Shown here: piece after piece, positions 11,901 to 25,773 of the stretch
Position numbering within the stretch: position 1 is the stretch's first letter
Layout of the letters: each line of letters starts with the position of its first letter
Notes under the pieces: generated by a model
Database searches by the model: none
What the model saw: the letters and a program-made list of their open reading frames with translations, nothing else
What the model was told of the DNA's origin: nothing
Made by a program: the position numbers and the translations under genes
Assembly (NCBI GenBank): GCA_973895155.1
Contig: OZ316897.1
Location: forward strand, 2,480,001-2,544,000
Length of the DNA stretch: 64,000 nucleotides
DNA from: Marsupella aquatica
Taxonomy: Eukaryota; Marchantiophyta
Reading direction: 5' to 3'

Positions 11901-12819
11901 CGAAGTTGGATCTCATTCATCCGACCTATCAGAGGTTGAAAATATATACCTCGCTGGAGAGCTTTAGAAGTAGTCTTAGCCATGGATGATCTGCAGACTT
12001 TCTCAATGCCGTATACACGTCTCGTGAACCCAGGAATCTCGTCCCCATCTGCCTGGAGAAGAGTCCGACTACACTTCTACACTTTTAGATGAGTACGTAT
12101 CCTCTAACATCCCAACCTTCTTCACTCGGCCAACTTAAAGTCAACCCAACTCCATATATACATGCTTAAGCTTGTGTGACCATCATTTCACACCTCAGCT
12201 AAGCCTTGCCCGGCTGAACCCATCCTACCTGTAGATATGGACAAAACCCAAGCGATAACCGTAATTTTGGAAACTTCTTTACGCAATTTCCATGGATGTA
12301 ACTCGGGAGAATCTATCTAGCTTACGACCTAAACTGAACACAATATGGTATACTCAGTTTATCCTAGGGAAGACTAGGTCCCGTCAATACTATCCCATAC
12401 AACCATGGCTTGATCGAGCAGCAGGGCAGGCAGGCAGTGGATGACAATTTTGCAGACTCATATCAGGAGGATGTCGCAACTGAAGTCTGCGTCCACACTC
12501 CAAACCCTAAGTGTTGTTTGCCAGCCGTCCTCGCAACTGATCATTCATTAGCAAATGAATGATTACGGCGGAAATTCACGATGACCAATAACATGATAAC
12601 ATTGTGTGCGACGGTTCAACACCTTGTCACTCCTATTCATCCCCTTACTGTGAGATCAATGATGCGATTCTGGCGAAGAACTTAGAGACACCTCGTGGAC
12701 AATGGCCAATTGTGTCGACGATAAGCTCACTATAAACAAGTGACAACTGGGATCGTTCAGGATACCTGTATATGATTTAACCATGCATGGTTATCGTTTC
12801 ATCTAACCGATACCACGTC
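8940..12819. other. Intergenic region between kinase genes 2 and 3
   Basis: I see no supportable gene in this 3.9 kb. The longest frame (9510-9953, minus) is Cys-rich only because it runs across a 56-bp tandem duplication. Another small imperfect duplication lies around 11120-11195 (both copies contain TGATTCGAACTGTCATGC). The rest is mixed-composition spacer with no splice-consistent exon chains that I could find. Confidence 0.5.
9753..9854. repeat. Two-copy 56-bp tandem duplication
   Basis: Copies start at 9753 and 9809. Both contain TATCATTGACAAGGGG and GACAATCGAACAGCACTG, with single-base differences and a one-base indel in the G run. The duplication creates a repeated QCCSIVPL peptide in a minus-strand open frame, which is why that frame looks more protein-like than it is. 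Confidence 0.85.
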
Positions 12820-14906
12820 TTAGTACCGACCTCTCCTGCAGCTAGGACTCCTTTTCTTCTTGTCCATCATCATACCTATGTTCGCGCATTTAAACTTCAA
12901 CCCCTTGTCCATAGCTGCATCGTATTGAGCCTTTTTCGTCTCTCGAGCTTTTGACTCTATCTCCATCGCCATGATCTTCTGCTCGAGCTGTATATCTCGC
13001 AGCTGCTCGATAGCTTCACTGATATTCGGTCTCTTTGCTGGATCCGCAGAGCAGCACTGCATGGCTAGTTTGATCACCTGCAGGACAATCGCTGGCATGC
13101 AGTGCTCGCACGCACTCGGGTCCCACGTCATCTCCTGGTCTAAAATCTCACCCAATCGATTGAGCTTAACCATCTCGCGCACAAGATCGGGAAGAAAACT
13201 TTTTGACCTATTAGGATCGTCAGCCATGACGCCGGTGACAAGCTCCATGAGCACAATTCCAAAGCTGTACACGTCTGCGACATCAGTGAGCTTACCGGTG
13301 TCTTCGTAGTGCGGACACAGGTATCCACGAGACCCCTTCACTATGGCATTGCAGAAGGTCTTCTGCTTCTCGTGAGACACAACAGCAGCCAGGCCGAAGT
13401 CCGCAAGCCTGGCTAGTCGCTTCTCATCGAGGAGGATGTTGGACGACTTCACGTCCCGGTGATAGACGGGTAGCTTGCCGTTGTAGTGCAGGTGGGTGAG
13501 GGCATCGGCTGTGTCGATGGCTACGTTCAAGCGTTCATCCCAAGTCAGTCTGTGGCCATGTAGACCCTGCAAATACTCCTGTAGATTTCCCCCGGGTACG
13601 TACTCATAAACTAAAAGCGGGTCTTGCTCAATGGACGAGTAGCCGATGAGCTTCGCCAGACGGCTGGACGATGATCTGGATGTAGGAAGGCAGCGATACA
13701 CGAACACCTCATGAAGCACCTCCTCTAGTGAGTATGCATTGACTTCTTTCAATTTTTTGACTGCCACATTGCGCTCCGAGTCGCACAGCTCTCCTTTGAA
13801 GACATGAGCCTTTTTGCCGCTCCCGATGAGCTTGTGATCTGAGAAGTTGTTGGTCGCCGTCTTCAGCTCCCGGTACGAAAACCAAGAGATTTGAATACCG
13901 GTTTTTTTCTTGTTATACCACTCGGCAAACCGTGCACCTGGGATCATTAGGTAAGGAAGATTAAAATCATTGCAAAGCACCCTTGAAACCTACACAGGAG
14001 ACTCCTCGCGCATGAAATCAAAGCTCGTAATCGTCATGCGATCGACGATTGAACAAAAGGAAGCCAAGGCTCGCTTGAGAATGGCGCCTGAGTGACATTT
14101 ACCGAGACACAGCTGAGAAATGACAATCAGACATTCGTTACGAGGATTGGCCTAGCATAGCAATTGCTGCCTGTTCCTGATGCGCTGGGCACTATAGTCA
14201 AGTCACTCTCTGAATCTTAAAGCTACAAACGTAGTGAGAGATACATGCTGTCTGACACCATCTCTTGTACATCATATGTGCAGAGGAGGATTCTAGGTGG
14301 GCATACATTTTGGATGAAAATGGGTGCTTGGAAAAGACCCGAAGGATTCATGAGCTCTGCCAATGCTCATAGAGTCCTGGTCTCCATGACAACCAAAGAC
14401 GCCATCTAGGTAGGAAAACAAGATTTGTTTTAGAGCACGACTGGCCATTATCGACCAACTGCAGAGTCGAAGTCGATCATAGTGTTTGACACCACTATCA
14501 TTTCTTCTGCACCCTACAGCATTGCGGTTCGCGAACCGCTGAGAATCTAAATTTTCAGGGGAATAAGGATATGCAGTAGCGAGGCGGAGTCACCTTGACC
14601 TGCAGGAGCGTCGTAGTAGTCAAAGAAATCATGAATGAATTCAGTCCATGATGGAAGTTGCGGCGTGTAGATAACAGAGTAGTTAATGTGAGTCGACGCG
14701 AGTAGCAGAGTATGATCAGGGGAGAGACCCTGTTGTAAAGCCCACTGAGTGAAGAGAGTGAGCCACCTCAACGCATCCACTATGTCCTCCTCGCCAGTGA
14801 ACGCCGGTACCAAGGTATCACCACTCTTCGCCGCAGGTATGATGGAGTCTAGGCATTTGAAGTTGAACTCGCTCCGGAATTCATCACTCAAAGCATAGTG
14901 CGGCAT
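12820..14906 (-). CDS. Gag-like-domain RLCK gene 3, canonical kinase
   Basis: Exons are 14594-14906 (313 nt) and 12820-13937 (1118 nt), with intron donor CAAG|GTGACT and acceptor CCCAG. Phase 1 on both sides gives 476 residues. Residues 1-104 are the N-terminal domain: start Met-Pro-His-Tyr-Ala-Leu-Ser, then VPAFTGEE, then QWALQQGLSPD, then SWTEFIHDFF. A linker with EWYN leads to the kinase: FSYRELKTATNNFS, VAVK Lys165, HRDVKSSN (HRD 264-266, Asn271), DFG 284-286, DVYSFGIV, RPNISEA. The glycine loop is degenerate (GSGKKAHV). This is the only member with the Lys, HRD Asp, Asn and DFG Asp all present, so it is the best candidate for an active enzyme. No signal peptide or membrane helix is present, so it should be cytoplasmic. 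The C-terminus is Lys-rich (DKKKRSPSCRRGR). Confidence 0.85.
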
Positions 14907-15079
14907 TGTTCACCAAACCCACTGAAGTTATCCACCGTACCTGGAAAGCCTTCCTCAGCTGATACTTGCCCGACATCAACGTCACAGCATGAACCAATAA
15001 CGACAATCTCTGTCATGAAAGGCACGGGAGTGACACAGTGACCTGTACGTAGGGGTCAACATGAGCCCAAGCCCGCCGT

Positions 15080-15197
15080 TTCGATACAGATGGTGATAAG
15101 TGGCGTCCGTCTTCATTTTCTAAAAACTGGCAAGCCTATTCGATACATATGGAGATAAGAGGCATCCGTCTTCATCCTCTCGAAACAGGCAATCTAA
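15080..15197. repeat. Diverged 59-bp tandem duplication
   Basis: Both copies begin TTCGATACA and share GATAAG and CATCCGTCTTCAT-type blocks (CGTCCGTCTTCAT in copy A). They start at 15080 and 15139. Several substitutions separate them. Non-coding. Confidence 0.75.
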
Positions 15198-18093
15198 AGT
15201 TGAATCAGGTCCTACATCTGCCTCTTACCCGTTGATCCTGGTCCATGAGACGAATACTGCAATCGTCCATGGTGATGGTGAATTCCGACCTACGTAAATT
15301 GAAGAGGATGTCGTTGGGTGACTGGGCTTGCCAGGATCCAGTAGATAGAGAACGAGATCAGCAGAGTCAAACAAGAGCGAAGAATGTGAGATATGCCAGT
15401 AAGTTCAGCATATGCTTAGCTTGAGAGTAGTGTACAGCTTAAAATTTGGAGCTCAGGAAACACCGAGGGGCCTCATTAACTTTCAAGTCGAATACCTTTG
15501 CGAGCGATGTGGACAAGAACAGAATCAATTCCTGCAGCCCCCGAGAAAACTCGCTCTATTCCAACAGCAGTCTAAAGGCCTCCTCTCCCGAAAGGTTATT
15601 GTACCTCGTCTGAGAGACTCGCCAAACAAACAACGCACTGAAAGTCGTTAGGGCACCAGCGACTTCAACATAGAAGGTTATCATTCTGGAGCTTTCCGTC
15701 TTCAGGTACGGATATTATTAAGAACGCTACAGCAAGAAAACCTCAGTCGAAACTATTGTTATCAGCGGTACGTTTACTAGGGCCAGGACCCACAGCGGTT
15801 GCGGTGTGTGTGCACTTTTGAGGTGATTTAGATCGTCGAACCTGGCCTGGTCTGAAATGACATGCTGGTGTTCCGAGCAATGTCAGTATCGTGATGATGA
15901 GGACAATATCACCTCCCATGCTATTGGGCAGAGGCGCGCAAGACTGACATCGCCATTTTACTTTACAGTTGGATAATCTCTGTTCAACGGACATCGTATA
16001 GCATGAGATCATTTCATTTCATTTCATTTCATATCTTTGCTTGGTGGGTGGGACCTCAGCGCATGATTCGCCGGGGTGCTCCTGTGGGCCCCATGCTCTG
16101 TCGCTTCGGAGTGGTTACGATTACAGACAAAATAACCAGACTCGGGGTGTACAGGGTTTTTCTTTCGAAATCTACTGTACACGGGGGAGACGCACAGACG
16201 CATTATTTGTCGTGTTTTGCCGTTGTTAATGCTTCCATCATGATTGTGTCCACTCACACAAGCTGACGGAATGACGGATGGTAGGAGCATATCCCACCAG
16301 GATAATTTAAGGTTTATTCTATTGCAGCGAAGGTGGCGAACTCGATGATTGGAAATAACCTCTTGTAGCTATTCTATCTACTTCTTGAGTTATAATAAAT
16401 ATTTGTCCCTTTAACTTATTTGTTTGACGAACAAAAACGACTTACTCTAGCGGTTTCATCTGATTGATCAACAAATTTGCTAACAAGTAGGACGGTGCAC
16501 AATAGTCACACAAAAAGATGCATGTAGCTGGATTTCTTAGATCCACGGGATGAGATAGAATATTGAAAATTAACGGTGAGGGTGTGCACTTTCAGCCGAC
16601 GGTTCCTTAATTAAGTCCATTGTTCTTTTTGGGGGTTTCATGATGTTATTCCTGTGCTACTAGGTGCATCAGCATCCTAAAATGCATCAGAATAGTTTTC
16701 TAGCCATAATTTTGTCATTTCATGCTGATTGAGCTTCAGGTTTTTTCACATTGCTACTTACCTTGGGGATTTATTTACTACATAAATTTGAAGAAAAATG
16801 GATTTCCCAAAACTTTCCAATCGAGATTCAAGGGAGTGCGTTGTTAAAGAAAAAGAAGATAGTGAGGTTGCAAGTTTACTTAGGTTTAATAAATATTATG
16901 TATAATTTTCTCATTCAACCTCTAACAATGACCCTTGAACACAAAATGTGATCAATGCCATTATTTTTTCCCATATTTTTTAGACCAAGCCCCTTTCCCT
17001 TTAAGCTAGAGTGTGAACTCATCTTGGTGATTCATTGTGGGAATGTTGGCTTTGAAGTGTCACCCCATGACATCGGGCTCAAAGTAATAAGGTACAAATA
17101 CGAGGTCTACTCTATTTACATCTTTGGCAACATGAGTATATTGCTTGAGCCAGGTGTGAAAAATTGTTAGGAATAAATCTAGACTGAACAAGACAAAATA
17201 AACATATGTGAATAACATGCATAGATTTTAACACTGAAGGTACATGGTTTGCCCAGTTTGGACTACAGCCATGAGACAAATACAATAATACTCAACAAGA
17301 TTACATTGGTCTTATAGCCAACATGCTAGAGCTCTGCCCACCTCTTCACTTTTAATTTCTCCTAGAGAGTAACATTCAAATGTGAACACAAGTTTTTTGT
17401 TGCCCTTGAATATACCACCTTCAAATCGTTTATGTGAACTTGAAACTCAAACAAATATTATCCTAGTTCACTGAAGTCTAACTAGTACTATGTAAATAAA
17501 CAAGTTATACTAGATACATAAACTAACAACGCTGAACTCAAAGTAACTATGTGAAAGAACATATACATGTATTACTCATAAGCATCAAAGAAGGGTCCAT
17601 CAACCAAAATTTCCCCTTGAAGGATAAAACTTTAATGATTATTGTCGGTCTGTGTTTTTCCTATTCTGCTGAAACCAATGGTCTCGCCAAGTGGTGTACA
17701 CTACTATGCCGCAGAAGTATGGTACAGTTACTCAGCTGCTGTTCTCAATTTCTGATGCAGATCGAGACTGCTCTAGATCTTCGACCGTAATCCTGACTGA
17801 TTCTTCTCTTCGTCAAGTTGGGCTCTAGTCCTGCCGAAGCAGACTTCCAACTTCGTACGGTAGTAAGTGCACGGTACAGGCCGTTGTGAAGCAACAGGGA
17901 CTCGTGGAAGAGATTGATTTGGTAGTCCCGACATGAGATTGATATGCAGTCGTTCCATCGGCAGAAATCATGGTACAGCGGGATCAGGCTCTGTAGAACT
18001 TTCCGTTCTCCTCTAGATACAGTACTGTCATTACTCTTGCTGAGCTCCAACAGCTCCCGTTAAGGTTCGAGTATGACATCGATATCGTGTAGA

Positions 18094-18362
18094 CCGTGAT
18101 CGTCCTCTCGCCGGTTCCAACCATATAGCATATGATGCTGCGGTCTGTGGTCAGGAGCGGAGGTCTGTATACTGTGAATGGATGCATTGAAACTAACTGT
18201 CGACATCATTGCTCGTGATCTGCTTCTTGCCGGTTCCACTGACAAATGATGCTGAAGGACCCTCTCGCTAGCTCTCTCTTGAGTCTGAATTTTGGAGCTA
18301 GGTTCTAAATATTGTGAATGGATACATTGAATTCGCGTGGACATCATTCTGAGGTACCTGAT
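18094..18362. repeat. Diverged ~119-bp tandem duplication
   Basis: Shared blocks in the same order are GCCGGTTCCA, ATGATGCTG, GTGAATGGAT, CATTGAA and GACATCATT. The first copy runs from about 18094 and the second from about 18209. Divergence is high, so this is an old duplication. It makes the minus-strand frame at 18060-18527 look internally repeated. Confidence 0.7.
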
Positions 18363-21300
18363 CAATATTGACTTCGTATGCAACGTTAACCCCCAATGGT
18401 GATCGAGGGTGACCTCTATAACATCCCGCCAGGTTTGTTGGCTTTCATACTGAGTGTACGCAATGCTACTTGAGGTATACCACAGGTATGATATAAACTT
18501 GGGGTCCTTTCGAGGGAAAAAATACAACTTGGGGTCTTAGGAACAGACTTCTCTCAGATACCCTCTTATAACGGACCACACTGAAATCAAGGACCTCAGA
18601 TATGAGAACACAAATTCAGAGTCGTGTCATATCATTTAGGCCGGCAAATTAAGATTTCGTTCACCAGGACTTACACGCCAGTGATTGAGATTAGGTAACC
18701 CATGTCATTCGCAAAACGCGAGGTGTAGCAGTCTGTCTCACACAGCAGGATGTTTTCCCCTGAATGAAGCGGATCCAAAAATCGAGGGTAATCGCGCTCG
18801 GGATGGGGGACGTGGTGTCGTTCTAGCTGCACAACTTCCCAATTGCCAAAAGGTTCAAGAGCTGGATACCGTCACATCGCGCTACTGTATTTTAGCTTCA
18901 CTGCAGTCAGATCGATCACTACGATAACATCTGGAAATAAATTTTCGTGTCATGGATGTGGCGTGCTAATAATTGAAACCAATAGAAACCTAAAGACAAC
19001 ATTATCACTCGAACGCTGTTAATATAGTTCAGCAGAGATCTGGTTATTCGTTATACTGTTTCAACCCTGTCGAACCCAGTAATGCATGCGTACAATAACT
19101 ACTGTATCATCCTCGGCTTCTGACAAGCTGTGGTCAAATATGGCAACAGAACGTGCTCAGCTCGCCAAACACGATCATTACGACTGTCTTTGCGTCGTTC
19201 CCGAGACAGACTAGAACGGAAACAGTAATGTTTGCTCCACGTGAAACAAAGAGAGCACGCCGTTTTTCTAACACCTTTTAGCAAACTTCGGAGACGTACC
19301 TTTTTCACTCGTACGCATATTCTGTGACACTCGTACGCTCATTTGCTCTAACTATTGCAGCTGGCATATCATCATTCTACTGGATGTCGTCGATTCCACT
19401 GGCAATCTAGTGCTCGAGCCCTTGTACGCTCAATGGTACAATTCCCGCCCCATGAGGAAATGACTTAGCCAGCCCCCTCTGTGAAGACATTAAGACCCTC
19501 AGCTTTCCAATGCGTGGCCCCACAGCTCAGCTCTAAAAGGACTTAAACTGGCCTTACCAAGGTGCAGTCATAACTCCTCACATTCTTCTTACATGCATAA
19601 TTACCACTATTAGATAGGTTCATAATAGATACGGAGGCAGCCAGTTAACAGTCAGCCAGTATCGAGGAGGAGCCACCATAGCCCTGCACTGCCAGAATTC
19701 AGCCTATGATGACAAATACAGCCAAGACATTTCCAGGGCACAACACCCGAGACACAACACCCGTTCCTTTCTGAAGATTGCATTGTCACATCCGGTTTCG
19801 TTAGTCCAGTGCCTGATAGTGCGTCCCTTGTCACATACATATATCGTGAAGCATTGTTGTGGCTATCGCTCTTCTTGAAACACGTTAGATGAACACTTCT
19901 GGCATGGCAATAGTTGCGCATTTTCAAGTGACATGCCGAACTGCAGATTAACGATCCTACTGGCTTCTATGTGTCTCCAGATTTACCTTCTCAAACCTCA
20001 GCGTCCTGCTTTAACGTCTGTGTTGCGGAACTCGCTTAAGGTAAATTGACAGCAGATAAAGGTATCTGACTCTGCTGATCGCCCATCGACCCCATCATCG
20101 ACCATAGGTGGCGCTTAAGGTTTCTAATGTCCAGGTTGGCCACGCACTCGGCCACGCAGGGACTTGATGGTTTGAATTTTGGCTCTTTCTATGGACAATT
20201 GGCTTCCTTTATGGCCAAAAACGAGAAGATTGACAGACGGAGCTGATAGCCTTTCTAGACGCAACGATTTGGGAAGTCTTTCGGGTTGATCAGAATGGCC
20301 GAAAAGACTTTGCTACGCTAAAGATTGCGGATCGACCTCATGACAACTGATGCGGAAGCTCTTCGAGTACGATGCAACCAGCTGTCCAGGTGTAATTTTC
20401 GTATGATCCTTGTCTTGCGTTCTGTTTTCTATGCTTGGTTATATATTTCTCTGGATCGAGAAAGCACAAACGATATCTCACTACATGTGCAAACATTGAT
20501 AGCTTTCCGCACCTTTGTTTGTTTACGGCTTTCATCGACCTTCAATCGTCTTGTTCATGACTGCAGAATCAATGAAAGCAATGATTGCCGAGTAACCTCC
20601 GCAGTGCCTTTACAATGTAATTGTTCAGAATTTTCAGCGAATGTGGAGATTAGTGACGTGACTCAGGGAGACTTCGTTCTCAACGATTCTCCTGTTTCCT
20701 TGCCATCACTTCTTTCAATGAAGACTGAGGTCCAATCGATCTTGTCTTGAGAGTGTATATCCCGCCCATCTCAGCTCACCTCACTCAAGACCTACTTGTG
20801 GTTCCTGGAACGACAGAACTTGCAGATCGAGAAGAGGAGAGTGTCTGATAGAGTTCATTTTAACTTGCTAATAATGTCAATGGCCAGGTTAAGTCATCTT
20901 CTTGGCCTTGTGAGTGTAGAAACCAGAAATGACTGTAGGATACGAGTTCTCGATTTACATCCGCAACCTGGCAGTCATGATTGACTAGACTACGTGGTGC
21001 CATTCATGCATAAAATTTCATCTATGAGACACCAGTCTAACTGCTGTAGCAATCGAAACCAATCAGCAGATTTCCGCCACTCGCCGACTGGATGGAAACG
21101 TGGATAACTCAGAGAACAACGGACCTGAGCTTCTGGTCTGCTGCAAAGGAAAGGTGTATACTTTATCAGGCCAGGGCGCATAAATCAACACGTCCCATAT
21201 TGTCAATAATTTTATTCTTATTCCGCCTCAACTTGCAACGAAAAGGTTCACCGAGAAATCTACTCAACGTGATGCTCCAGAAGTGAGACTGGAGTTTAGG

Positions 21301-23279
21301 CGTTGGCAGTGCAGAAATTGGGCAAAGTTTGCATCGACGCTTTTGAGGCAGACAGTGGCAACGTTTGGGAGACATCGTAGTTTGTAAAGGACAATTTTAT
21401 ATGACTCTCGTGTTGGAAACAGGAAAACAACGGATCAACATCACCGTGCACAAGTCCAATTTTTATTTTTCTATAAAAAAAGAAGGTTCAACTCTTCAAG
21501 ATTCTTCCAAGTCGCCGAAAATTTGGGTTCCATTTCCAAACTTCATTCAATGGCCTACCACTAAAAGTTAAAAGGACATGTGAAGCTAATGGTAGAAGGA
21601 GGCCCATGAACTGATGAACCTCCATAAAGTAGTTAAACTAGACAATATTAATGAAAGTGCGACAAAAGCTCCATAAAGTGCACAAGACAGAGGCTTGGAA
21701 GGTGTAAACTTCCACTTTTGCACACGTTGACAGCTGAGATTTCAGCAGCTCGAAATTCTTGTCTAAAAGGTACAGTCTGGGTTGAGCCCGTGAGGTAATC
21801 TTTTGTTCACAGTTCACACGCTGGATGCATGGAATCTCGAAGGGCTCTGTCATGAGCCACGTCCACTGGTTTCGCAACTTACTGTAGATCGGCACTTGAG
21901 AAGTCGGCTTCACAATTTGCGGGATTGTCGGGAATTTTTTGGGATGGGAATTCATCAATGTCACGTCGCCATGCAACTATTGTATCGTCAGCGACGTTTT
22001 CGGGAGAGAGAACACAATATCGCGAGAGAATGTTTGAAGAGGATTCGGACAGCAATGTCATATATGTAAGGCAGAACAAAGGCGAGAGGTGGAGCAGCCC
22101 TCTAGCTACAGTGCTTGACTGGAACAAAGCAGCTTGTTCAGGGACCTGATAGTATGTTTGCATTTGGATTCGGTGAGCATACACGGCGGATTATTGTCGC
22201 GAAAATTGCAAATACTCAATCGAGAAGAGGGCAGGCGAAGCCCCCTAAATAGCAAGCGACAATCTGCTTAGATGATTTTAAAGGATTCTTCTCCCACAGA
22301 GAGTGGTTCATGAACGTCCCGTCGATTCGTCACAAACCAACAAGATCCTCGGGTCCTGAGGACAACCTGTTGGATTAGGTACGGGTTGTGCAGAGGAGAG
22401 AGTGGTAAATTTTCAGGTGAGCATTCAGTGCCAGTCCTTAGAGCTCATTAGTACAGTGGTTTACAGCTGATTTTGGCAACCAAACAAGTCAGTAATCCCG
22501 GCGAAGTCGTTTGCAAGAAACCCATCTGCTGTTGAACACAATTAGCCTTGCTTGCTGAAAGAATACCCCTTCTATACGCACCTGTGGTGGCTTACTCAAG
22601 TGCACACCTTAACTTGCTTTGCTGAAACTAGCCAATTCATATATCTCGCTTGACTACTGTTGCCCTTCCATCCTGCCAGAGTCCTCTATTGGCTTCTTGC
22701 CATGAAAACCGACAAGATTTCCCCTCGTATTCTAAGCTTCCCTCCTCTTGCCCGGCTTGAGAGTCCGAATCTATGCTACGTAGATCGCTCCTCCCTGCAG
22801 CAACATCAATCTCAAAATCCAAAGACTCCGAGCCTCAGGATTAGCACTGTCGAATCACAGTGGAAGAAAGTCGGTCGGATGCATACTTGCTGTTTGAGAG
22901 TGTTCACAGGTGCAGTTTCAGTTGAACCCTGTGAAATCGATTTTCTCTCGACCCAAGCTGAAGAAAATCACAGCCTCTCGAAGAAAGGGCTGCCCTGCGC
23001 TCCTGCTCTCGCTTGAAATCGTCCACACCTGTTTTGGTCGCCCCAACAACTTGTCCAAAAGCAGCTGCAGTCAGTATGAACGCACACTATACTTGCCACG
23101 TTGTTCGGAACGGGAAACCATTTTAGCGCAGGTTCTGGTGTCTCAGGAAACGTGCGTTTATGGGAAAAGAAATCTGGGCGTGAACCCGGCCTTAGGAGCA
23201 TTTGCCTCGGCCCACAGACTTGCTACACTGGAAGAAGCAAGAGTTCCCCAAAGAAATTTTATTTCCACTGTGAACTCCG

Positions 23280-25773
23280 TCAAAAAAACGGCAGCTGTTT
23301 GGCAATTGTGGCGACATCTGAGCCAGATTCTGATGGCTTTCTTTCTTCATCTGGATCGTCTGATTCTTTGGCACTCTCCGATTCCACAAGCAAATTCCGA
23401 TGGAGCTGCTGGTTCCCCCATGCGAGAAACTTCAAGCTGGACTCAACCTCGGTAACAGGCGGCGGCTTGTGAGATGGCCGAGGCAAGAAAAGGCTCGTAG
23501 TCCCTGTCGGCGGGTAGTTGTGGCCGAATATGGGTCTCAACTCCCTCAAGGTGTCGAGGACTTCTTTGATGGAGGGCCTTGCGTCAGGATCCATGCGCAC
23601 GCACTGCAATGCTAAGAGGGCCACTTTCTTCCACTGCTTGAGGTCAAGTGGAGCCCCCGTCTGAATCAAATATGGCTCGAACAACTCGCTCAACCGATGG
23701 GTCTTCACTCTGGAGATGGCGAGTGCAGCAAGCGTGAGCTTGTTTCTGGGCCGGCGGGGCTCCACCACCTGCATCCCGGATACGAGCTCGAGCAGGATCA
23801 CCCCAAAACTGTACACATCGCTCTTCATTGTGAGGTCGTAGTTCACAAGATAATAAGGATCCACATACCCTGGCGTGCCCACAGCGAGAGCGCTGAAGTT
23901 GCTAGAGTCGGTCGGTAAGCTCCTCGAGATGCCGAAACCAGCAAGTTTGGCAGAGAAGTACTCATCCAGGAGTACATGGGTTGATTTGACATCTCTATGA
24001 ATGCTATGTAGAGTGCCATGAAGATGTGTGAGGGCCTGGGCTATTTCAATCGCTATTTTCATTCGAGTTCCCCAGTTGAGCTTCAATCCTCGTAACCCAT
24101 CCAAGTGTTCCCTCAGGTTGCCGTTGGGGAGAAACTCATAAACTAGAACGGGGTCTTGAAAACCCAATGACCAGCCGATGAGCCTCAACACATGGGGGTG
24201 TCTGAATTGAGAGATGATACCCACTTCCGCGTTGATAATGGAAAGCAACTCTCGGCTCACAAGCCTGAGTCTCTTGACGGCCACTGGACGGGAGAAATCT
24301 GGTAAATTGCCTCTGTATACGGTACCAAAGCCGCCTTCTCCAATCACGTTCGTGGCTGAGTAGAATCCGGTCGCTTTAGCCAGCTCCCGTTGAGAAAATC
24401 GAATTGCAGCCGTGGTTTGCCTCCAGTATCCTCTATACTCGTTTCGAAACCACGCCAAGTAGCATTCCACCTCTGCAACATTCCCCCCACCACACGGAGA
24501 GCACACCCCTCAAATCTTACGAGAATGTAACTTTACTTTGGGGATCTTCAATTTGGAATCACTGTGTTTCTGTGCTTTAGTTTGGTATGGTGAGTAATGA
24601 TCAATGTCGGAGATTCATTCCCTCAGTATCTTTTGGCAAACAAAATCAGGTGGACAAATCTTTAAACCAGTCTTGGTCACGATGTTTGAGCAGCTTTCTA
24701 TGGGTCACTCCCCGTCTGAGCTAATCTCTTAGTCATGTGTCTTAGGAGGATCCCTATTGGACCTAAGGATGACCTTTCAACTTATTTTGTTATCTTGGCA
24801 CCCTTTGTTGTCTACGATATGTTCCTTCTCGGGCCAGTTGTGTCAAAGAACACCTCCCGGAGATTGAATTCCAGTCATTGGTCGACCACCTTCCATAGAC
24901 CTACGGCACCTACTTCCAAACTAAGTATTCTGTAAAGGATTAGTTCTGCTGCTGGTGCTTCTAGTGGGATGATCACCTTCTGCTCAGGTATGTTGCAATT
25001 AAAGAAACGACAGAGGGCGGTTTTCAGTCTCCATTTAAAGTTTCACTTGCTCTCTGCAAAACTGCTAAAGCATGCAGATTGCAGGCCCAATTGGGTCAGA
25101 TAGACTACAATTAGCTGCAGTAATGCAGCCGACCATGCAAGGTTCTTAGCAACTGAGGGATGCAGATTTGGTATCAGTACGGCCCCAGGAGCTCAGAAAT
25201 AGTTCCTCAGAGAATGACTCTCATTCTTTTGTGCAAGCTGCTGAGCCAGGGTATTAATGTTGAGATGACTGGCGATTTCTAGCAGTGCAATTCCAGCTTC
25301 AGGAACAAGAATACAAAGAGCCTGAGTAATAAGTTTAGGTTTATAGTTATGGCGAGTCGTGAACGAGAAGGCAGAATCAAGATACAGAAGGATATCAATG
25401 TGAAACAGTAGAGATTACCTTGAGCGACCTGCAGATCGCTGGTGATGGTCCGTTGAAAGTATCTGCGAACGAAATCTTCCCAGGTGTGCCCCGCAGAGAA
25501 TTGGCGTGCCCATGAGTAGTCGCAGTGTTGCATGTACTCCGAGGCAATCAACAAGGCGAGGTCGTCTGATAAGCCTTCCTGAGCGGCCCACCGACCAAAG
25601 CATTTAATCCAAGCATCATTGACATCCTTAGATTCATTTCCCTGAGGTACGGGGACGAGAATCCTCGTCAGATGATCGGATTCCCTGGGACAATCGCTCA
25701 GCAGTATGTCAAGCCTCTCTCTCACGGTATCATCTATGTAGAACCGGGCTTGCTTGGGAGCGCTATGAGCCAT
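23280..25773 (-). CDS. Gag-like-domain RLCK gene 4, predicted pseudokinase
   Basis: Exons are 25419-25773 (355 nt) and 23280-24472 (1193 nt), with donor CAAG|GTAATC and acceptor TTGCAG. Phase 1 is consistent and the product is 515 residues. The N-terminal domain (1-118) has VPVPQGNES, GRWAAQEGLSDDLALL and HTWEDFVRRYF, the clearest gag-like helices after gene 6. The kinase domain has a perfect glycine loop IGEGGFGTVY (162-171), VAVK Lys185 and HRD 277-279. The metal-binding Asn is His284, and DFG is GFG (297-299), so both metal ligands are gone. The lobe is otherwise complete (MKSDVYSFGV, RPSIKEV). An 80-residue acidic, Ser/Pro-rich tail follows. No signal peptide or membrane span is visible. 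It may bind nucleotide and act as a scaffold; catalysis is unlikely. Confidence 0.85.

Larger units (their letters stand above)
14907..23279. other. Long intergenic region between kinase genes 3 and 4
   Basis: No gene is supported in 8.4 kb. A 59-bp duplication lies at 15080-15197 and a diverged ~119-bp duplication at about 18094-18362. A pentamer repeat (CATTT) lies around 16013-16032. From 16300 to 17650 the sequence is A/T-rich. Several frames of 100-155 codons (17745-18050 and 18060-18527 minus; 20325-20750 plus) have no domain, no family match that I know and no matching splice context. I treat them as chance. Confidence 0.45.

Noticed and set aside
14594-14906. First-exon domains as separate small genes upstream of the kinases
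   Set aside because: Each ends in a splice donor whose phase matches an acceptor at the kinase exon in four of five loci, and the order and strand are always the same. They are better explained as first exons.
20325-20750. 141-codon plus-strand frame
   Set aside because: No domain, no splice partners and no coding signature beyond length; expected by chance in an 8-kb spacer.
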